64,000 bases of DNA, taken from assembly GCF_023101765.2 (NCBI RefSeq), contig NC_064217.1, forward strand, positions 4,650,001 to 4,714,000, written 5' to 3'. Source of the stretch: Spodoptera frugiperda. Taxonomy: Eukaryota > Arthropoda > Insecta > Lepidoptera > Noctuidae. Positions 38,461 through 52,247 of the stretch are shown in pieces. Below the pieces are notes generated by a model. It made no database searches, had not been told where the DNA came from, and was given only the letters and a program-made list of their open reading frames with translations. Each line of letters starts with the position of its first letter. The first letter of the stretch is position 1. The position numbers and the translations under genes were made by a program.

Positions 38461-40310
38461 CTAATTTAGATTTCTTCGAAGTTTAATTATTACTGTTCTG
38501 AAAAGTTTAATATATGCCTGTCGATACTCGGTGGACATAAACACATAGATAATAGGATTTATACAATAATCTGAAAAACTAATCATTTGTAACATCATCA
38601 TTGTCAAAGGATATTTGGGTTTATCCAATATAAGGAGCCTGCCTATCATTGCAGGTAATTGAACGAAACTGAAAGCTATAATAATAGCCATTATCATGGG
38701 TAAAAGTCTTTTGTCTCTTTTTGTTGGGCCTTTTAGTCGCCTTTTAGTTGCTTGGAAGATTTCTTCAACAGTATTTCTTCCTTTGGGAGTATTTGCTTCG
38801 TTGCTGGGTGGGACCGCACTGTTGTTACTTGTGTTGTCCCCTTGACAAGAAGAGTCGCTATTGAGAATTGGTCTTGAAGTGCTTCTAGTACCATTTAAAT
38901 TGTGCGTCACGTTATTTGAAGGACACGAAGTCAAATTTTTATTTTGCGTTTTCCTTTTTATTTTCGTCACTGCCCACCAAATTTTGATGTAACACAAGAT
39001 CATAATGGTAATAGGTAGTACATAGCCGAAACATAAATAAAGTATTCCCCCATACTTTTCATATATGACGGTACAGAATCCTTGGTTGGAATCTAAACCA
39101 AAGCTGCCCAGTCCTACAAAATAATATGGCGTATATATGGTTAAGGCAGTTACCCAGATCAGCAGTAATATTATTGATACGTTTCTTCTATTATAAATCC
39201 TGAAAATATTACGACGATGGTTAAATTGGGAGTCTTTTGGTGAAAGATGAGTTACTTTTTATAATAAAATCAATATTACTTTAACTAAGTACTACTTACT
39301 TGATATAGGAGAATGGAAAGCACACCAATATGAATCTGGTGACAGAGATGGCTAAGATACTTAGGATAGAGCAGATAGCCAACGTGAATCTGATGTACGC
39401 ATACGCGATGCACATTGCTTTTCCATATGTCCAATGGTTCTTAGCAAAAGCCGACGCTGATAGCGGCAAGATTATAATGCAAGTCAGCAGGTTACTTATG
39501 TGAAGATTTATTATGAACACAGCTGTTACGTTCCTTACCTAGAAAAATAACTTCTTATATAACGACAAATAACAATTGATACCGTAAAACAACGCAAGTG
39601 TTGTTTCACGGCAATTATTTGTGAGTCGTGGTATCATACTCAAATTGAGTCACACTTCTTCCATTCGTGGTGAAGTATGGTTATCCCAAGTAAAAAAAAG
39701 AAATAAATAATCTTTATTCAGAACTGTAAATGGACACAAATATGCAAAAATATTCTTTAAAATGAAAAGTCGTCCATATTTCCTGTGTTCTTTTTCTTTT
39801 AAAATTGACAACCAATTTCATATTTAAAAGATATGCCCGTTACCGCCAAGATGAGAATCGCTGTAAAGTATTTCTAATTAAGATAATTACTAGCTACTAG
39901 CGGTTTCACCCGCTCTGCTTGGCTCCATTTGGCCGTTGCGTGATGATTTATAGCCTATAACCTTCCTCGATAAATGCGCTATCCTACACAAAAAGAATTA
40001 ATCAAATCGGACCAGTAGTTACTGAGATTAGCGCGTTTAAACAAACAAGCCAACAAACAAACAAACAAACAAACTCTTCAGCTTTATAATATTAGTATAG
40101 ATAGATAAGACTTACTTTTTTATCACAAGCAAGAGCTACAATGGTAATGACGTTGCCAGGAATGCCGAGTATTATGAAAATGACACACAATGCGAGAGAG
40201 AAAGACAGGTGTGATTCCGCATGGCAGTGGAACAATTGTATGGCTCCAAGCTCTTCATCAGACACACTTGAGAGGATCAGATGTGAGTTGTTATAGAAAC
40301 ACTTCGCCAT
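38461..40310 (-). CDS. Class A GPCR, Tre1/moody-like, copy B, divergent (390 aa, 3 exons)
   Basis: Exons: 40310-40116, 39538-39300, 39199-38461; 1173 bases. The middle exon is 239 bases with the same phases as copy A, so the two arose by tandem duplication. It keeps GIPGNVITIVAL in span 1, the Cys before span 3, RRNVSIILLLIW in span 4, a Ser/Asn-rich third inner loop ending TKRDKRL, and NPIIY at 359. Two normally fixed sites differ: Asn81 at 2.50 (Asp in copy A) and TRF at 132-134 in place of NRY. The ORF is fully open and splice sites are intact, so it is not an obvious pseudogene. Changed G-protein coupling is likely but inferred. Ligand unknown. Confidence 0.88.
39545..39700. repeat. Degenerate moth interspersed repeat
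   Basis: TTGTTTCACGGCAATTATTT, GTCGTGGTATCATACTC and GGTTATCCCAAG resemble the outer part of 30830-31165. It begins just after the acceptor of the GPCR B middle exon. Confidence 0.35.
39885..40106. mobile_element. Interspersed repeat ending at GPCR B exon 1
   Basis: CTAGCGGTTTCACCCGC, AACCTTCCTCGATAAATG, AATCGGACCAGTAGTTACTG, CAAACAAACAAAC and TTATAATATTAGTATAGAT: a very common moth repeat whose end lies about 10 bases from the splice donor at 40115. Probably LINE-derived; class not sure. Confidence 0.5.
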
Positions 40311-41404
40311 CTTGCTTGTTACACACTTAGATAATATATTTTATAGGTTTTATTCCAGTACACAAATATTTCTCTATATTATAATCTATTTAGTCCAATC
40401 ACGGTCCGATTATAACTGATAATATTATTAGTGCTTGTTGGCAATTTTTCGTTGTTTGCATTAATATAGATTAATTAGGGAATAAAGTATTTCCTTATTT
40501 AATACAGAGGGAAGGATAGTTATTATTTTAATTATTCGTTACTATTTATATTTTTGTACCTAATCGATGTTATTACTGCGTAGTTCTACTTTTGTTATTT
40601 CACAAATGTAAATTTTCGATGCATTCTAGTAGGTATTTCTGTGTGGCATCAACAGTATGCTTCAACTTAAACCTAAATGTGTTTAGACTACGTTTGCCTC
40701 CACAACCCACAATATACATTCCTTGACGGTCATCGGTACTCCGATGAGGACTTAACTATTTATTCTAGAGAAGGTGGATTGTTCACTTCCAATTGCTTAT
40801 TGCTAACCGAAGACTGAAAAAACTTCTTAATAAAAAAATAAGTAAAAACATCAATATTGATCTGTTCTGCAGATGAAACGCACATGTAATGACAATGGTT
40901 AGTTGTAATGTTAAAGTCAGCTTATAATTTTATGTGCATTTTTTTTGTACAAATTGTTTAATAGATAGTTACTGCGTCACACAGTTTTATAATAATGTTT
41001 TTATTGCCGTGCATTGTATTGTAACTGAAATCTCTATAAATATTTTGCAAACTTCTATCTGTTACGGGAACACGTTAACTGCCTTTTAAGGAAAATGTGT
41101 GACGTTCCAAATATTTAGTAGAATAATGAATTTTACACGAATATTGCAGTTCAATTGCGTAGTTTGGAGCGGAAAATCCCATTTGTATGTACGCGATCCT
41201 AATGGGTTTGTAGTTGGTAGCCGTTGATAGATTTATTCAGGAGAGTAAAAAGAAAGCAGATTGCGAAGCTGGGGAGGTCCATTCGGATGTATTCGACCGA
41301 CTCTCGGATTACTGCAGCGGTGTAACACGGCCACTCTCGTTGGTGACAAATGATTTGTTACATTTTGTGCAAAGTGCACATTTTGGAAATGGCTACACCA
41401 TATT

Positions 41405-41650
41405 TTAAGTGTGAGATGAGCCATGCTTCGGTACGAATGGATCAGCTTGACAGAAAACCGACGTGAAACAACGCTTGCGTTGTGTGAGTGAGGTTATCGG
41501 CAATCCAATTATCCCCTTCCCAATCATCTTAATCCGTGATTCTCCAACAACACTTAAATTCCTAACTCACAAAATGCTGGCAACGCACTTGTAACGCCAC
41601 TGGTGTTTTGGGTGTCCATTGGCGGCGGCTATTTACCGGCTAATACAATA
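41405..41650. repeat. Moth interspersed repeat, reverse partner of 30830-31165
   Basis: It has GAGCCATGCTTCGGTACGAA, GACAGAAAACCGACGTGAAA, CAACACTTAAATTCCTAAC, GGCAACGCACTTGTAACGCC and CATTGGCGGCGGCTATTTAC. The order is reversed relative to 30830-31165. Confidence 0.55.
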
Positions 41651-42867
41651 AATTGGATAATGTTATTTTATGAAGAGGAGTGCTGAACAAAAATAAGACT
41701 GAAAAGTTAGTAAGCCAATAAAATACCATCAGGTATTAAGTATTACAATATATGAACATAGAAAAATGAATCAAATTACAGTATATAATTGGGTTAATTT
41801 TAGCACATGGTCAAGTTTAAAGGCTAAACTCAATATTAAGGGTGTTAATGGTTGTTTGGATACGCGGTTATAATAAACCAGATTAAACCGGCTAGCTTAA
41901 TGTTTTTAATTACGGTATCTGACCTTTTCATGTGTTAAAATACCCTTGTAGGACAGAGTAAATGTGATTATTTTGTAAAATGACACAACATGTGGTCGTT
42001 CCAGGATAATTTGTTTAGATTTGACAATAATTGTATTGCTTTGTTCGACTTTAGTAAGTGTGCGTGCTGATCTGGGCTTTTGTGTTGATTGTTGTCGATT
42101 CCCGGTTTGAGGAAATATTATTGTTTATAGATTTTCTGAAATCACAATAATACCTAGGCGTCTGGAATTAAGCCTGGTGTTTTGCAGTACGTTGTCCTCC
42201 TATAACATAGGTATGTAAACCTCTGATATTTATACTAAACTATTTTATTATAAACTAGCGGTCCACCTCAACTTCACCTGGGTTTGATTTCTCGAATTTC
42301 TCTGTTTTTACAATTCTTCTTTAATAAGAACTTTTGTGAATGATTAAATTCTTAAACATTTATCGTTTCAATTTATTTGCCCAGATCATGAGATTTAGAA
42401 GACACATACATTATATTTCACAGACACAAAATATGTCAATCTACCGGAACCTAAGGTATAAAAATATTTCCGTCTACAAACATGAAGGAAGGTATTATGT
42501 GGGAATATCATTAGGGTCAAATAGCGTCATTGAAACATAAAGATACCTTCGGGGTTCGGTAAGGGTTTTCCTCTAACATTTTCTTAGGCTCGCCTTCTGT
42601 TACATGAAACTGATAGTAAGTGGCGAAATCCGGGTCTCCTCTGTGTTTAGGCAATAAACGACCTCTGTGCGCCTTTGGGGAATGTGTATATTAAGTGAAA
42701 AGTTATTTTTTTTATGTCTTTAAGTCATTGACAGCTGATATAAGAATGTTGAAGGCAAATCTTAGTATCAATGGGGTGTTTAATGTTACTTTTTTATTTG
42801 TTTTCATTGATGTCTAGATTCGGTCTTAGATATAGTGCAAACGTCGAAGCTGCGAAAAACTGCAAGG

Positions 42868-44130
42868 GTAACTGGCACTCCAGCTCGAAGCAGGAATTGG
42901 AAAAAGGTGGTTTTAAGTTAGTAGGAGTCGGAAACTCCCTTTCACCTCACCCAGGGCTAGAAGACGACTGAATATATATTTTCTTCTTAAAATAGATAAA
43001 GTGCAAGTCAAATCCATTATGCGTACAAACCACATTACGCAAGGATTTGCGTTACCTATTCCCATTCCCAATCTAATTCCATTTTAGGTATCCACCTAAA
43101 ATGGATTTTATTGAAATGTGTAATGACGGTTATGGTATATGCTGTATATGGTAAACGTACTAAATAAGTTGATACATTATGTTCATCGCCACAAATATAA
43201 TGTACTACATATTAATTAACTGACAGGTTAATGACATAGGTATGAAAGTTGAAAATTCCCACATTTATTATTATTATTGTACAGGTAATTAATTTACTGT
43301 TAACTACTATGACCATTTTCCTATAAAACCATTGTGTGACAAATAAAAACATACCAGTTTCTACTGGTAATTACCATTTAAAATATCTTTGTTTTGTAAT
43401 ATCTATTACTGTAATAAATGTCTCTTAATAGTTGAACTATAGCAAAAACTTCCTTATAATTGCGGTGTATAAAATGTGATAGTAAACTATTTGTAAAGTT
43501 GAGTACTATCTACCTAGGTTTAAGGTTTTAGGTTAGTAGGAGTCTGAAACTCCCTTTCACCTGACCAAGGGCGGAAGGAGATGTCTGAAAGTATATTTTG
43601 TTCTTAAAATAGATAAAGTGCAAGTCAAATCTATTATGCGTACATCCCACATTACGCAAGGATTTGCGTTACTCATTCCCATTCCCAATCTAATCCCATT
43701 TTAGGTGGGTACCTAAAATGGGATTTATTAAAATGTGTAATGACGGTTATGGTATTTGCTGTTTATGGCAATTAAGTTGATACATTATGTTCATCGAAAC
43801 AAATATAATGTATTACATATTAATTAACTGACAGGTTAATGACATAGGTATGAAAGTTGAAAATTCCCACATTTATTATTATTATTGTACAGGTAATTAA
43901 TTTACTGTTAACTACTATGACCATTTTCCTATAAAAACCTTTATGTGACAAATATAAAAATACCGGTTTCGACTAGTAATTCTATTTAAAATATCTTTGT
44001 TCTGTAATATCTATTACTGTAATAAATGTCTCTTAATACATAGTTAAACTATAGCAAAAACTTCCTTATAATTGCGGTGTATAAAATGTGATAGTATACT
44101 ATTTGTAAAGTTGAGCGCTATCTATCTAGT
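42868..44130 (+). repeat. Two-copy tandem duplication, about 610 bases each
   Basis: Copy 1 is about 42898-43515 and copy 2 about 43524-44130. Shared blocks in order: TAGTAGGAGTC, ATAGATAAAGTGCAAGTCAA, CATTACGCAAGGATTTGCGT, TAATTAACTGACAGGTTAAT, AATATCTTTGTT and TCCTTATAATTGCGGTGTAT. Both copies start in the R1-like LINE tail. Differences are scattered substitutions and small gaps. Confidence 0.85.
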
Positions 44131-47100
44131 GCCCAAGTTTAACTCGAAGTTTTATTGTTGGTTCTTTGTTATTATTGGTTGCATGAGTCATTGAAAAAAT
44201 GTAGGAACTAATGGATTTTATGAATTTTGCCTTTCAATGTTCTTAATACTTAGTGTGGATTTATGAATGAGATGGCCAGGATGTGAATGACCTGCGTTAA
44301 TGTAATAAATGATTAATTATTTATTTATATATTAATGTGAATAAATAAGGATGTATTTTGTAATTGAACCAACGAAACAATGTGATTAAGAAATGTATTG
44401 TGATTGAAAAACAGTAGCCTATGGAGTTTCTTACTCATTCTTCTCTAAAGGAATCTATACTTTGGAACGAGCAAATAGCTTCATTAAATAATTGATCGAC
44501 ATACTGATACTTTTTTTTTTATTTGACGTTCAAGTGTCTTCCTAATTGAATAATTATTTTGACTTTGACTTTGTAATTAAGGGTTGTACTCGTACTAAGA
44601 ACCACTATAATGTTAATACGACTAGGGTGGGACGTTTATATGACGTAATAGTTCAGGGATTTGTAATTATATTGGACTTGGGTAATATACTTATTTACTA
44701 TAACCTGGTAAGATTTTTAAAGCTTTTGATTAGGTGTAACGACTATTATAGATGTTTGTATGACCACCACGACAGACGTTTAAAGTGTGATTATCATTAG
44801 TAATCCGTGTACAAAATAGGACGAATCAGAACCGTATTTTCGTCACCTCTTTGGCGAAAATGTATCTAATGTACCCACCATAATGGGAATGTATCTGGAA
44901 AATACATTGTATACTTAGATATTAGGTGCAGTACTAGCAGAACTGAAAGCTAGCATCGTACGGAACCAGTTAGCGGCTCTTTAACAGACTGTACGTCTGT
45001 TTGTCGAAGGTACAGTCCCTAATCGGACCTCCTTTTATAATTTTCAACCTTATCATTTTGCAATAAAGTTGAAATTGTATTAAGATTGCTCTAGTATCGC
45101 TGTCTGAGGAGATTACCTTATGGTCATTGGTTATAGCTCTTAGTCAAATTAAATGATTAGCTGTATGCAGACTTTCTGGTATTTTTCGTTGAAATACATT
45201 GATCCTTTAAATGAAGATTAGGCTAGGCTGATTATTTGTGAAAATTAAATTTGAACATTTATGTTTCTTAATATTTTAGGTTTCATGAATGTGATTTTGT
45301 ATACTACAAATACTTGTGATAGGTATTTGGGTAAATGCAACGCTTAGGAATTGGAATTGAACTTAACCTAACCGAGGTTGACAAAACTATGTAGTTTTTG
45401 AATCATCAACACTTATTTCCATTGGCATACAAGATAATCTCGAAATTAAGAAAAACATTTCGTTAGCTCTCATTTCTAAAATTGGATGATTAAAATTCCG
45501 AACACAGATGAATAGTAGAGTATCCAAGGAAGCTTAGGGATTTCCACTCAGCGAAGATGCTGAGACGAGATCATCTTTCTGATTCAAGTATTAATTAAAC
45601 AGTTAATCATGCCTATTAATGCCTTGTTTGTATTATTAAACAATCAGAGCACTCTTATATGTATATGTACATAGACATATGTGGTTATATTTAAGGAAAA
45701 GTGGATAACATATTGTTGGTATTTCTATTGTTTATGTGGTTTATATATGTACATGCGTATTTACGTAGTTTTACATTTTGTAAGTACTTATTATGAAATA
45801 TAATGTATCATACATTGATTAATGGAAATGAAATAATAATGAACTCAATATTTCCATAGTGACGCACTCTTATGTTACTTAATTAATTAGCTATTTCTCA
45901 ATATTTATTTATGGTGATAACTGACACAGATTGAATTTATTTTTAACCAACTTCATTGTTTAGACTTGTTTGCTTCAAACAAAAAGGAAAAAGATATTTC
46001 AGTCACATTTTGCTTCGTTCAATCCCATCCACATTGCAAATATATCATAGTCACGCATTGTAAATAAATAATATATCAAAAGGGCACATATTTACTGGAG
46101 TCAGTTATCACATCTCAAACGGAATCCCGTTCCGGGATTGTGAGTAAACCCAACGGATTTCCTTATCGCGTATTGGCGAAAATTTATAGAGTGTGAAAAT
46201 TCTGTGTCTCGACGGATCGGTGTGAAATGACAAACGTGACTCGAATAAAAGGTAAAGCGGGTTCACACTAGCCGAGAGGACATTTTAAATGAGTGTTGTT
46301 GTGTGGCCAGAATTGTATGCATGACGCGGCTGAGCATCATGATATATTATGTATTGAATTTCTTCGAGTGTTGCGGTTTATTTACATTGGTGTTTCATTC
46401 TCGTTCCTGTTCGCTTTCGATTTGGTAACGTCTTTATTTGGTAAATAAGGAATGAGGTCGTGGTTTGTAAGTACAGACTGATGTGTGACTGTTACTCATT
46501 TGCTCTCGTTGAAGCTAATTTTGGAAGTATAATTATTTTATTTATATCAGTAGCATTAACGTTGTTAAAACCCTTATCTCCTTAACACAATCACAATTTG
46601 CTTTAAAACATGATATTCTAGCTATCCTATCTAGAACTGACCCAATAATACAAAGCCGTTCAGTCGATCGGTTGTCCCTAAGCAAATATAAACTTGGATG
46701 ACAAATCCTACGTGCTTGAAGTCTCGCCTACACGTGCAGAAAATGGTTGCCGTTTTACATTTTCCTGAAATTGTCAAGTAATGCAGTCAATGAAGTTATT
46801 GGGGGATTGTCTAAAGTTTAAGGGTTATGTTATTTTGAACTATAGGGTCGTTAGGGATTTTTGGATTTTTATATTTAAACATATTTTTCCAATGTAGTTA
46901 TTATTTAATTATTTGGGATTACATAGTTATGGGGGCATGTTGCTTGTTATACAACAAGGTCCACGTTGTAATGTTTTTTTAATTAAATAAGGTTAATGTA
47001 GAGCAAACAGTTTTCCGGCAAAGGTAATTTTTACGGAACATTACTTACCAACAAAATCCAACCCAAAATAATCTTAAGAAAACCTACACAAAAATTAAAA

Positions 47101-48154
47101 AGCCAAGGTCAGATCGAAAAGTGAAAAAGAAACAAATGACGAAATAAATCAGCGAGGCATTCCCTGGGTCGGACACGAGAGTTCGAAGCGAGGCTTTGGA
47201 AGCATTCGATTTAACGGAACATTTACCACTGTGGAACATTCAAGACAGAGTGCAAACATCACCCTGACACAAAGTAGCGAAGAAGTGAATATATCCTCTA
47301 TTCACATTACTGTAGCCATTATGTGCGGTTATAAAAGGGTCTAAGGGTGTGGTGAACCTAACATGTCCCGCGGGAACATTATTTATGCCCCCGGAACGGG
47401 ACAGTTCCAAGGTCCCAAGATGTTCGACCTAAAATATGGGCAACGCCGCCCAACTTCCGAAGAATAATGAGTGACCCAAATTGCGTGCTTTTGACAACTA
47501 ATGCCACATAAAAATGTTTGCAACATTTTTGTTCTAGTTGTTTGTTTTAAAGATGATATAAAGATTTGTTTAGTTAATCTCGCATCTTTCGCACGTTCGC
47601 ATTGGAGATGCGGTTGGACCAATTTACAGCCTTAACGATTTTCTGTTTTTCACTACTATAAATGATTAATTAATTGTTGTTGTTTGGATATTTCATACTA
47701 TACATATAGAGTCGTACTGGTTTAATGTCTCTGAAATATATCGTCATCAGATTTCAGGCATAACAACAAATTTTCCAACAATAGTTCTCCGCCTCTCCCT
47801 TCCGTATTGTATGAATGACAAACAAAAATAAAATTCCGTTCCTTACTACACAAGATTATCCAAATATAACCAAAACATGACGTTGATATCGCAGAAAATA
47901 ACGAATTTTGAAGCATGAAATGTGACACGAGGTAGGTACATTATACTTTCACATGTACTTAAGGCTTATGTGAGATTTGATGTATGAAAATGTGTTACCG
48001 TTGAATGTGATAAGGAAAAGTAGGTTCTGCTACAAAACAGAATTTGTTTGCTACATGTTATATGTATACAAAATGTTTTGTATGCTAATGTAATCGTGGT
48101 TAGAAACCGTTTTCTAAATATAATTTCTACGTTATGTACTTATTTGTTCCCTTA

Positions 48155-48290
48155 TCATCATAATATCAGCCACAAGACGTCCACTGCTGAACATAGACCT
48201 CCCCCAATGACCTTGATCAAGTCGTCTGTCCACCTTGTGGGTGGACGTTCTACGCTGCGCTTGCCGGTATGCGGCCTCCACTCGAAAACC
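48155..48290 (-). pseudogene. RTE LINE C-terminal coding fragment and tail
   Basis: On the minus strand the frame reads GKRSVERPPTRWTDDLIKVI then runs into the tail phrase CTGCTGAACATAGACCTCCC (plus strand). RPPTRWTDD is typical of the end of RTE reverse transcriptase proteins. Heavily 5'-truncated. Confidence 0.65.
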
Positions 48291-49919
48291 TTTGTTCCTA
48301 CAAAGAACTGCTGCACCTTATCATATGTTTTCTCCCTTTCTACTTTTAGCCACTCATGTTTAAGATATTCGTATATTTACAGGATAAATCTTGATGGTTT
48401 ACTACTACATAAAGCATCGTGTCCGATAGCAAGGCTACTTCTATAGTAAGCTTTAAAAATAGAACACAATTTTGCAATTCCATTTTAAAATTGGTGTACG
48501 GAATATTGTAACAAATAAAGAAATTATATAAAATGTGTACGAAATTAATTACCTAATTAGGTAAAAGTCTATGGAGACTTGGTCCTTTTAAAAGTACATT
48601 ATTTAATAAGAATTTTCGTTTATGAGTGACATTAATTTTAGGAGTGAGAGTGACGGATCCCTTTTCCAAATTACCTTCCTCCTTTTGACTGCCATGAATG
48701 TTTTCAACGTTTTTCAAATTCCTCTGAGGTTTTGTTATTTGTATGGCAATTTGTTTACTTTTTCTTGTTGATCTTTACATAAAAGAATATTATTTTGTGA
48801 ATAGATTATTATTTTTTGTGTTTGTTATCATAAGAAATAGTTTTTGGGTAACGTATGACAAATCTGCTTGAATCCATTTGCGAAATCAAATTTATCAGGC
48901 ATGACTAAGCGGTTATAATCTGCAGAGCCGTGCTTTGCACGCTAGACCGGCAAAATCTGAGGGCAAAACAGATCAAATGCGATAGTGGCGTCGCTTTTGA
49001 GTAATTAGTGGAGCAAATCAGCCATTTCAATCGGATGGACGACGAAAGTTTGGCTTGGTGCGGACGAAATGCGGCCAATTGTGGAATGCTCGGTTTATTT
49101 AGCAAGCTGATTGAATGGAACCAACAATACACCGCACATTACAAGCTTATGTTTATTTTGTACATTTTTAATTAGTGGATATTGAAGCTAACAAAATATC
49201 TGATTACAGTAACTTTCACTTATATAGAGTCTATTCTTCATAAACACTCCGTATTGAATACCCAGAAACTTTTATCTTGGGGCTGACAAAACTTTACCAC
49301 TTAACCACTCTAGCACTACTTTTACGCAATAGGCTTAAGAAAAAAGGGTATCTTAGTGATTTTGCTACCAAAATCCGTTGTTAGGCACGTCTTAATACAA
49401 AAAATAGGTCGGATAAGGTATCCGTGGTATAGCCCTGGTACGTGACGTAATTTCTTTCAGTTAATTCCTAGGCTGGTACGGAATATGAATTAGTTCAGGA
49501 AAGTATTATATTACACACTTACTTATTACTTTTATCTTTTCCGTATGTAATGAAATACGTAATAGGTTGTTGTAGTGGTAGTGTGACATATTTTTCCTTG
49601 TATAACTCCCACTTTTACAGAGTTTTACGTCATTTCTGTTGGATGAGTTCACCAATACGAGCTTGAGTGAATGAGCCTGTTCCAGCTGTCGTTAGGAGAT
49701 AGATTGCTGACGCATTCACTTTATACAAACACGTAAACTGTAATTGTGTGTAAGTTTACCTTATTACTATCATAACGGTCACTAAGTGCTTAAATTATAG
49801 GCACATATAGAATCTCACAGGTTCTCAATCACTGGGCGCACTCTTCTTCTATCTGCAATTATATTGTGTTCTAGATATTTGTAGTTACTGCAATATTGTT
49901 CCTTCTTTTTTTTTAAATA

Positions 49920-50108
49920 CGTTGCCCCGTATTGGAATTTTCTCCTGTGTCATGGGTGCGTTTACAAACATACAATTTCACATGCACATGACACCCACAC
50001 CCGGAACAACAATTCGTGGATCACACACAGAATTGCTCCTTGCGGGAATCGAACCCGCTACACATTGCATGACAGCCAGTTGCCCAGCCACCGCGCCAAC
50101 CGTGCAGT
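49920..50108 (-). mobile_element. SINE family 1, copy 3
   Basis: Reversed order: T-run at 49905-49916, CCTGTGTCATGGGTGCGTTT, GACACCCACACCCGGAACAA, GCGGGAATCGAACCCGCTAC (B box) and GCCCAGCCACCGCGCCAACC (A-box region). The tRNA-like head is well kept. Confidence 0.75.
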
Positions 50109-50480
50109 CTTCTATGCTCTCATAGCTTGATGTGTGCTTACTTCTATCAATTTCTTCATACAATAACGCACTTTTGGAGCTTTGTTGCGCACGTACGTGT
50201 GTCTTCGAGCCTTTACTAAGAGATACCAGTATTTGTTCGTGCCAACGCAGCACCTCCCAACTCCCAACACAATAGATATTCATTACGGTGTATAGTTTCA
50301 TTCACGAACAAAAGGTGCATCAAAGACGGTAATGGACATTGAAGTGCTTTGCATTGTTCTTAAAAAGAATGAGAATAGTGAAATTTTTACCTTTAAGATT
50401 TTTGCAGGTGAATATATACACTATTGCTATTATAATATTGGGATGAGATTTCTTATAACAATTTTGGTAATAAGAGATTT

Positions 50481-50665
50481 TGCCCCACACTAGGTTTTCT
50501 TCTGTGTCGTGGTTGCGTTTACATACATACAAGTTCACATACACATGACACCCAGACCCGAAGCAACAATTTATGGATCACACAAAGAGATGCTCCGTGC
50601 GGGAATCAAACCCGCTACACGTTGCGCGGCAGCCAGTTGCCCACCCATCACGCCAACCGTGCAGT
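50481..50665 (-). mobile_element. SINE family 1, copy 4
   Basis: Same orientation and order as the copy 0.5 kb to the left: TGCCCCACACTAGGTTTTCT, CACCCAGACCCGAAGCAACA, GCGGGAATCAAACCCGCTAC and CCAACCGTGCAG. Its sequence differs enough that a separate insertion is more likely than a local duplication. Confidence 0.75.
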
Positions 50666-52247
50666 TAATATTTTATTTGATTACTCGTATCAATTTGAGG
50701 ATTTTCCATCATGGATAGGGACAAAAAGAGTAGCTAGTTCCACTATAAAGAATATAAACTGCATACGACCCCAACGTCACAAACTGATATTTATTGCCCT
50801 ACATTTGTATGCAAATCAGTGCATTATTACCTTGCAACGTAGTGTAATAAAAATTAAAACATATATTGTTCAGTTTATTCGTTAAATTTTAAGTGTTTCG
50901 GTATTAAAATGGCTGCCAGAATGCAACCACGTTAGGTACGCACCCGGAAGGCGCCTTGGTATACATTCAGCAATAAAAGTAAAAATATGTGTGTTTATGT
51001 GAATACGAGTCTACCGTGGAACTCCATTCTTCGTACCTCAGAATTTCTGTTATTTAGAATGCATTTTAACTTTTAATTGTTTTTACTATTATTTGTTTCA
51101 AGAGCTTTTATTTTTGTGTTCATAGGGCTGACAATGCTTTGGACTAGGTAATATTATAGTACTAGGTAATGTTATGACTTACGACAATGCCTTTGGGAAC
51201 ATTTGTGTCAAGTAGAATTGTTACTTGTTAATTTTATTGAAAACAAATTATTTGTAATTGCATTGCAGGGGATTTCCGTTTATATCATAAATGTGTTTAC
51301 AATAGAGGTTTATGAGCGTTTAAACATTTTCGCAGAAATAATTACGTGATTTAAAATTCCGTGCTGGCTTAGGTATCTGCCTAAACAATAATGAACTTCA
51401 GAAATGTAAGTAGGTATGCGCATTTTTCTTGAATAAATGTTCTAAAGTGAATGAATCATTTTTATTGTGATTGTGGGATTCTGCAGAAAATCAGAGAATA
51501 ACACACAAACAGAGTCGGGACGGGCTACTTGTTTAATAATTCTGTAGTACGTTAGTTGATTTAATTTTATTCTTGATTAAACTAGATTAGAATGCAGTGT
51601 TTGAAAATAAATGTTTGGTATCTTATAGTTTTTTTATTGTATCACCTCACTATTTCGGTAGTAAACAAAAATGAATAATAACGTTAATCATAATGCATTT
51701 ATTCCTGTAATAAAATTACGTCCAACTTGTCATCCACATATGTAGGTAATAACAGAATATTATTGGTAGATACTAAAATTACTCATTTGTTTATAGAGGT
51801 TACAAATAACTAAAGTTTATAATATACCTGTAGAAAAACAAACCTATTGATTTAAAATGAATAAATGTAATGTTAGGATAAATAAATAAAATTAAAGTTG
51901 GATAATTTTTATTTAACTCAAACTCAAACAAACTCTTTTATAAAACTCTTTTATTTGAGATTATTTAAGCGAACAATGTACCGTCGTGCAAAATAATAAG
52001 TATTTGTGTTATATTTACATTAAATTGTGACATTTATATGCTCGTACGAGCAGCTTCCAATGTTTTGTATATTCTGTGGTCATGATAAGGATACTCTATA
52101 CAGAAACCTTTAACAAGTTAAAATTGAATCTGTACAAATTGTGTGAAGATGACATTTAATTTTTAAGGTTATGTTGTAAATAAACACTTTATGTAAAAGT
52201 TATATTTTTTAATAATATCTTGTAAATAGCAGTTAGTGTAAATAAAA

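Larger units (their letters stand above)
40311..52247. other. Long intergenic stretch without convincing genes
   Basis: Almost 12 kb. The open frames here (for example 41214-41424, 44546-44800, 47383-47622, 48905-49132) have no family motifs or linked splice signals. It contains repeats at 41405-41650, the tandem duplication 42868-44130, an RTE tail at 48155-48290 and SINEs at 49920 and 50481. Confidence 0.55.

Noticed and set aside
47383..47622. 79-residue Cys-containing minus frame
   Set aside because: No signal peptide, family motif or splice context; expected by chance in 64 kb.
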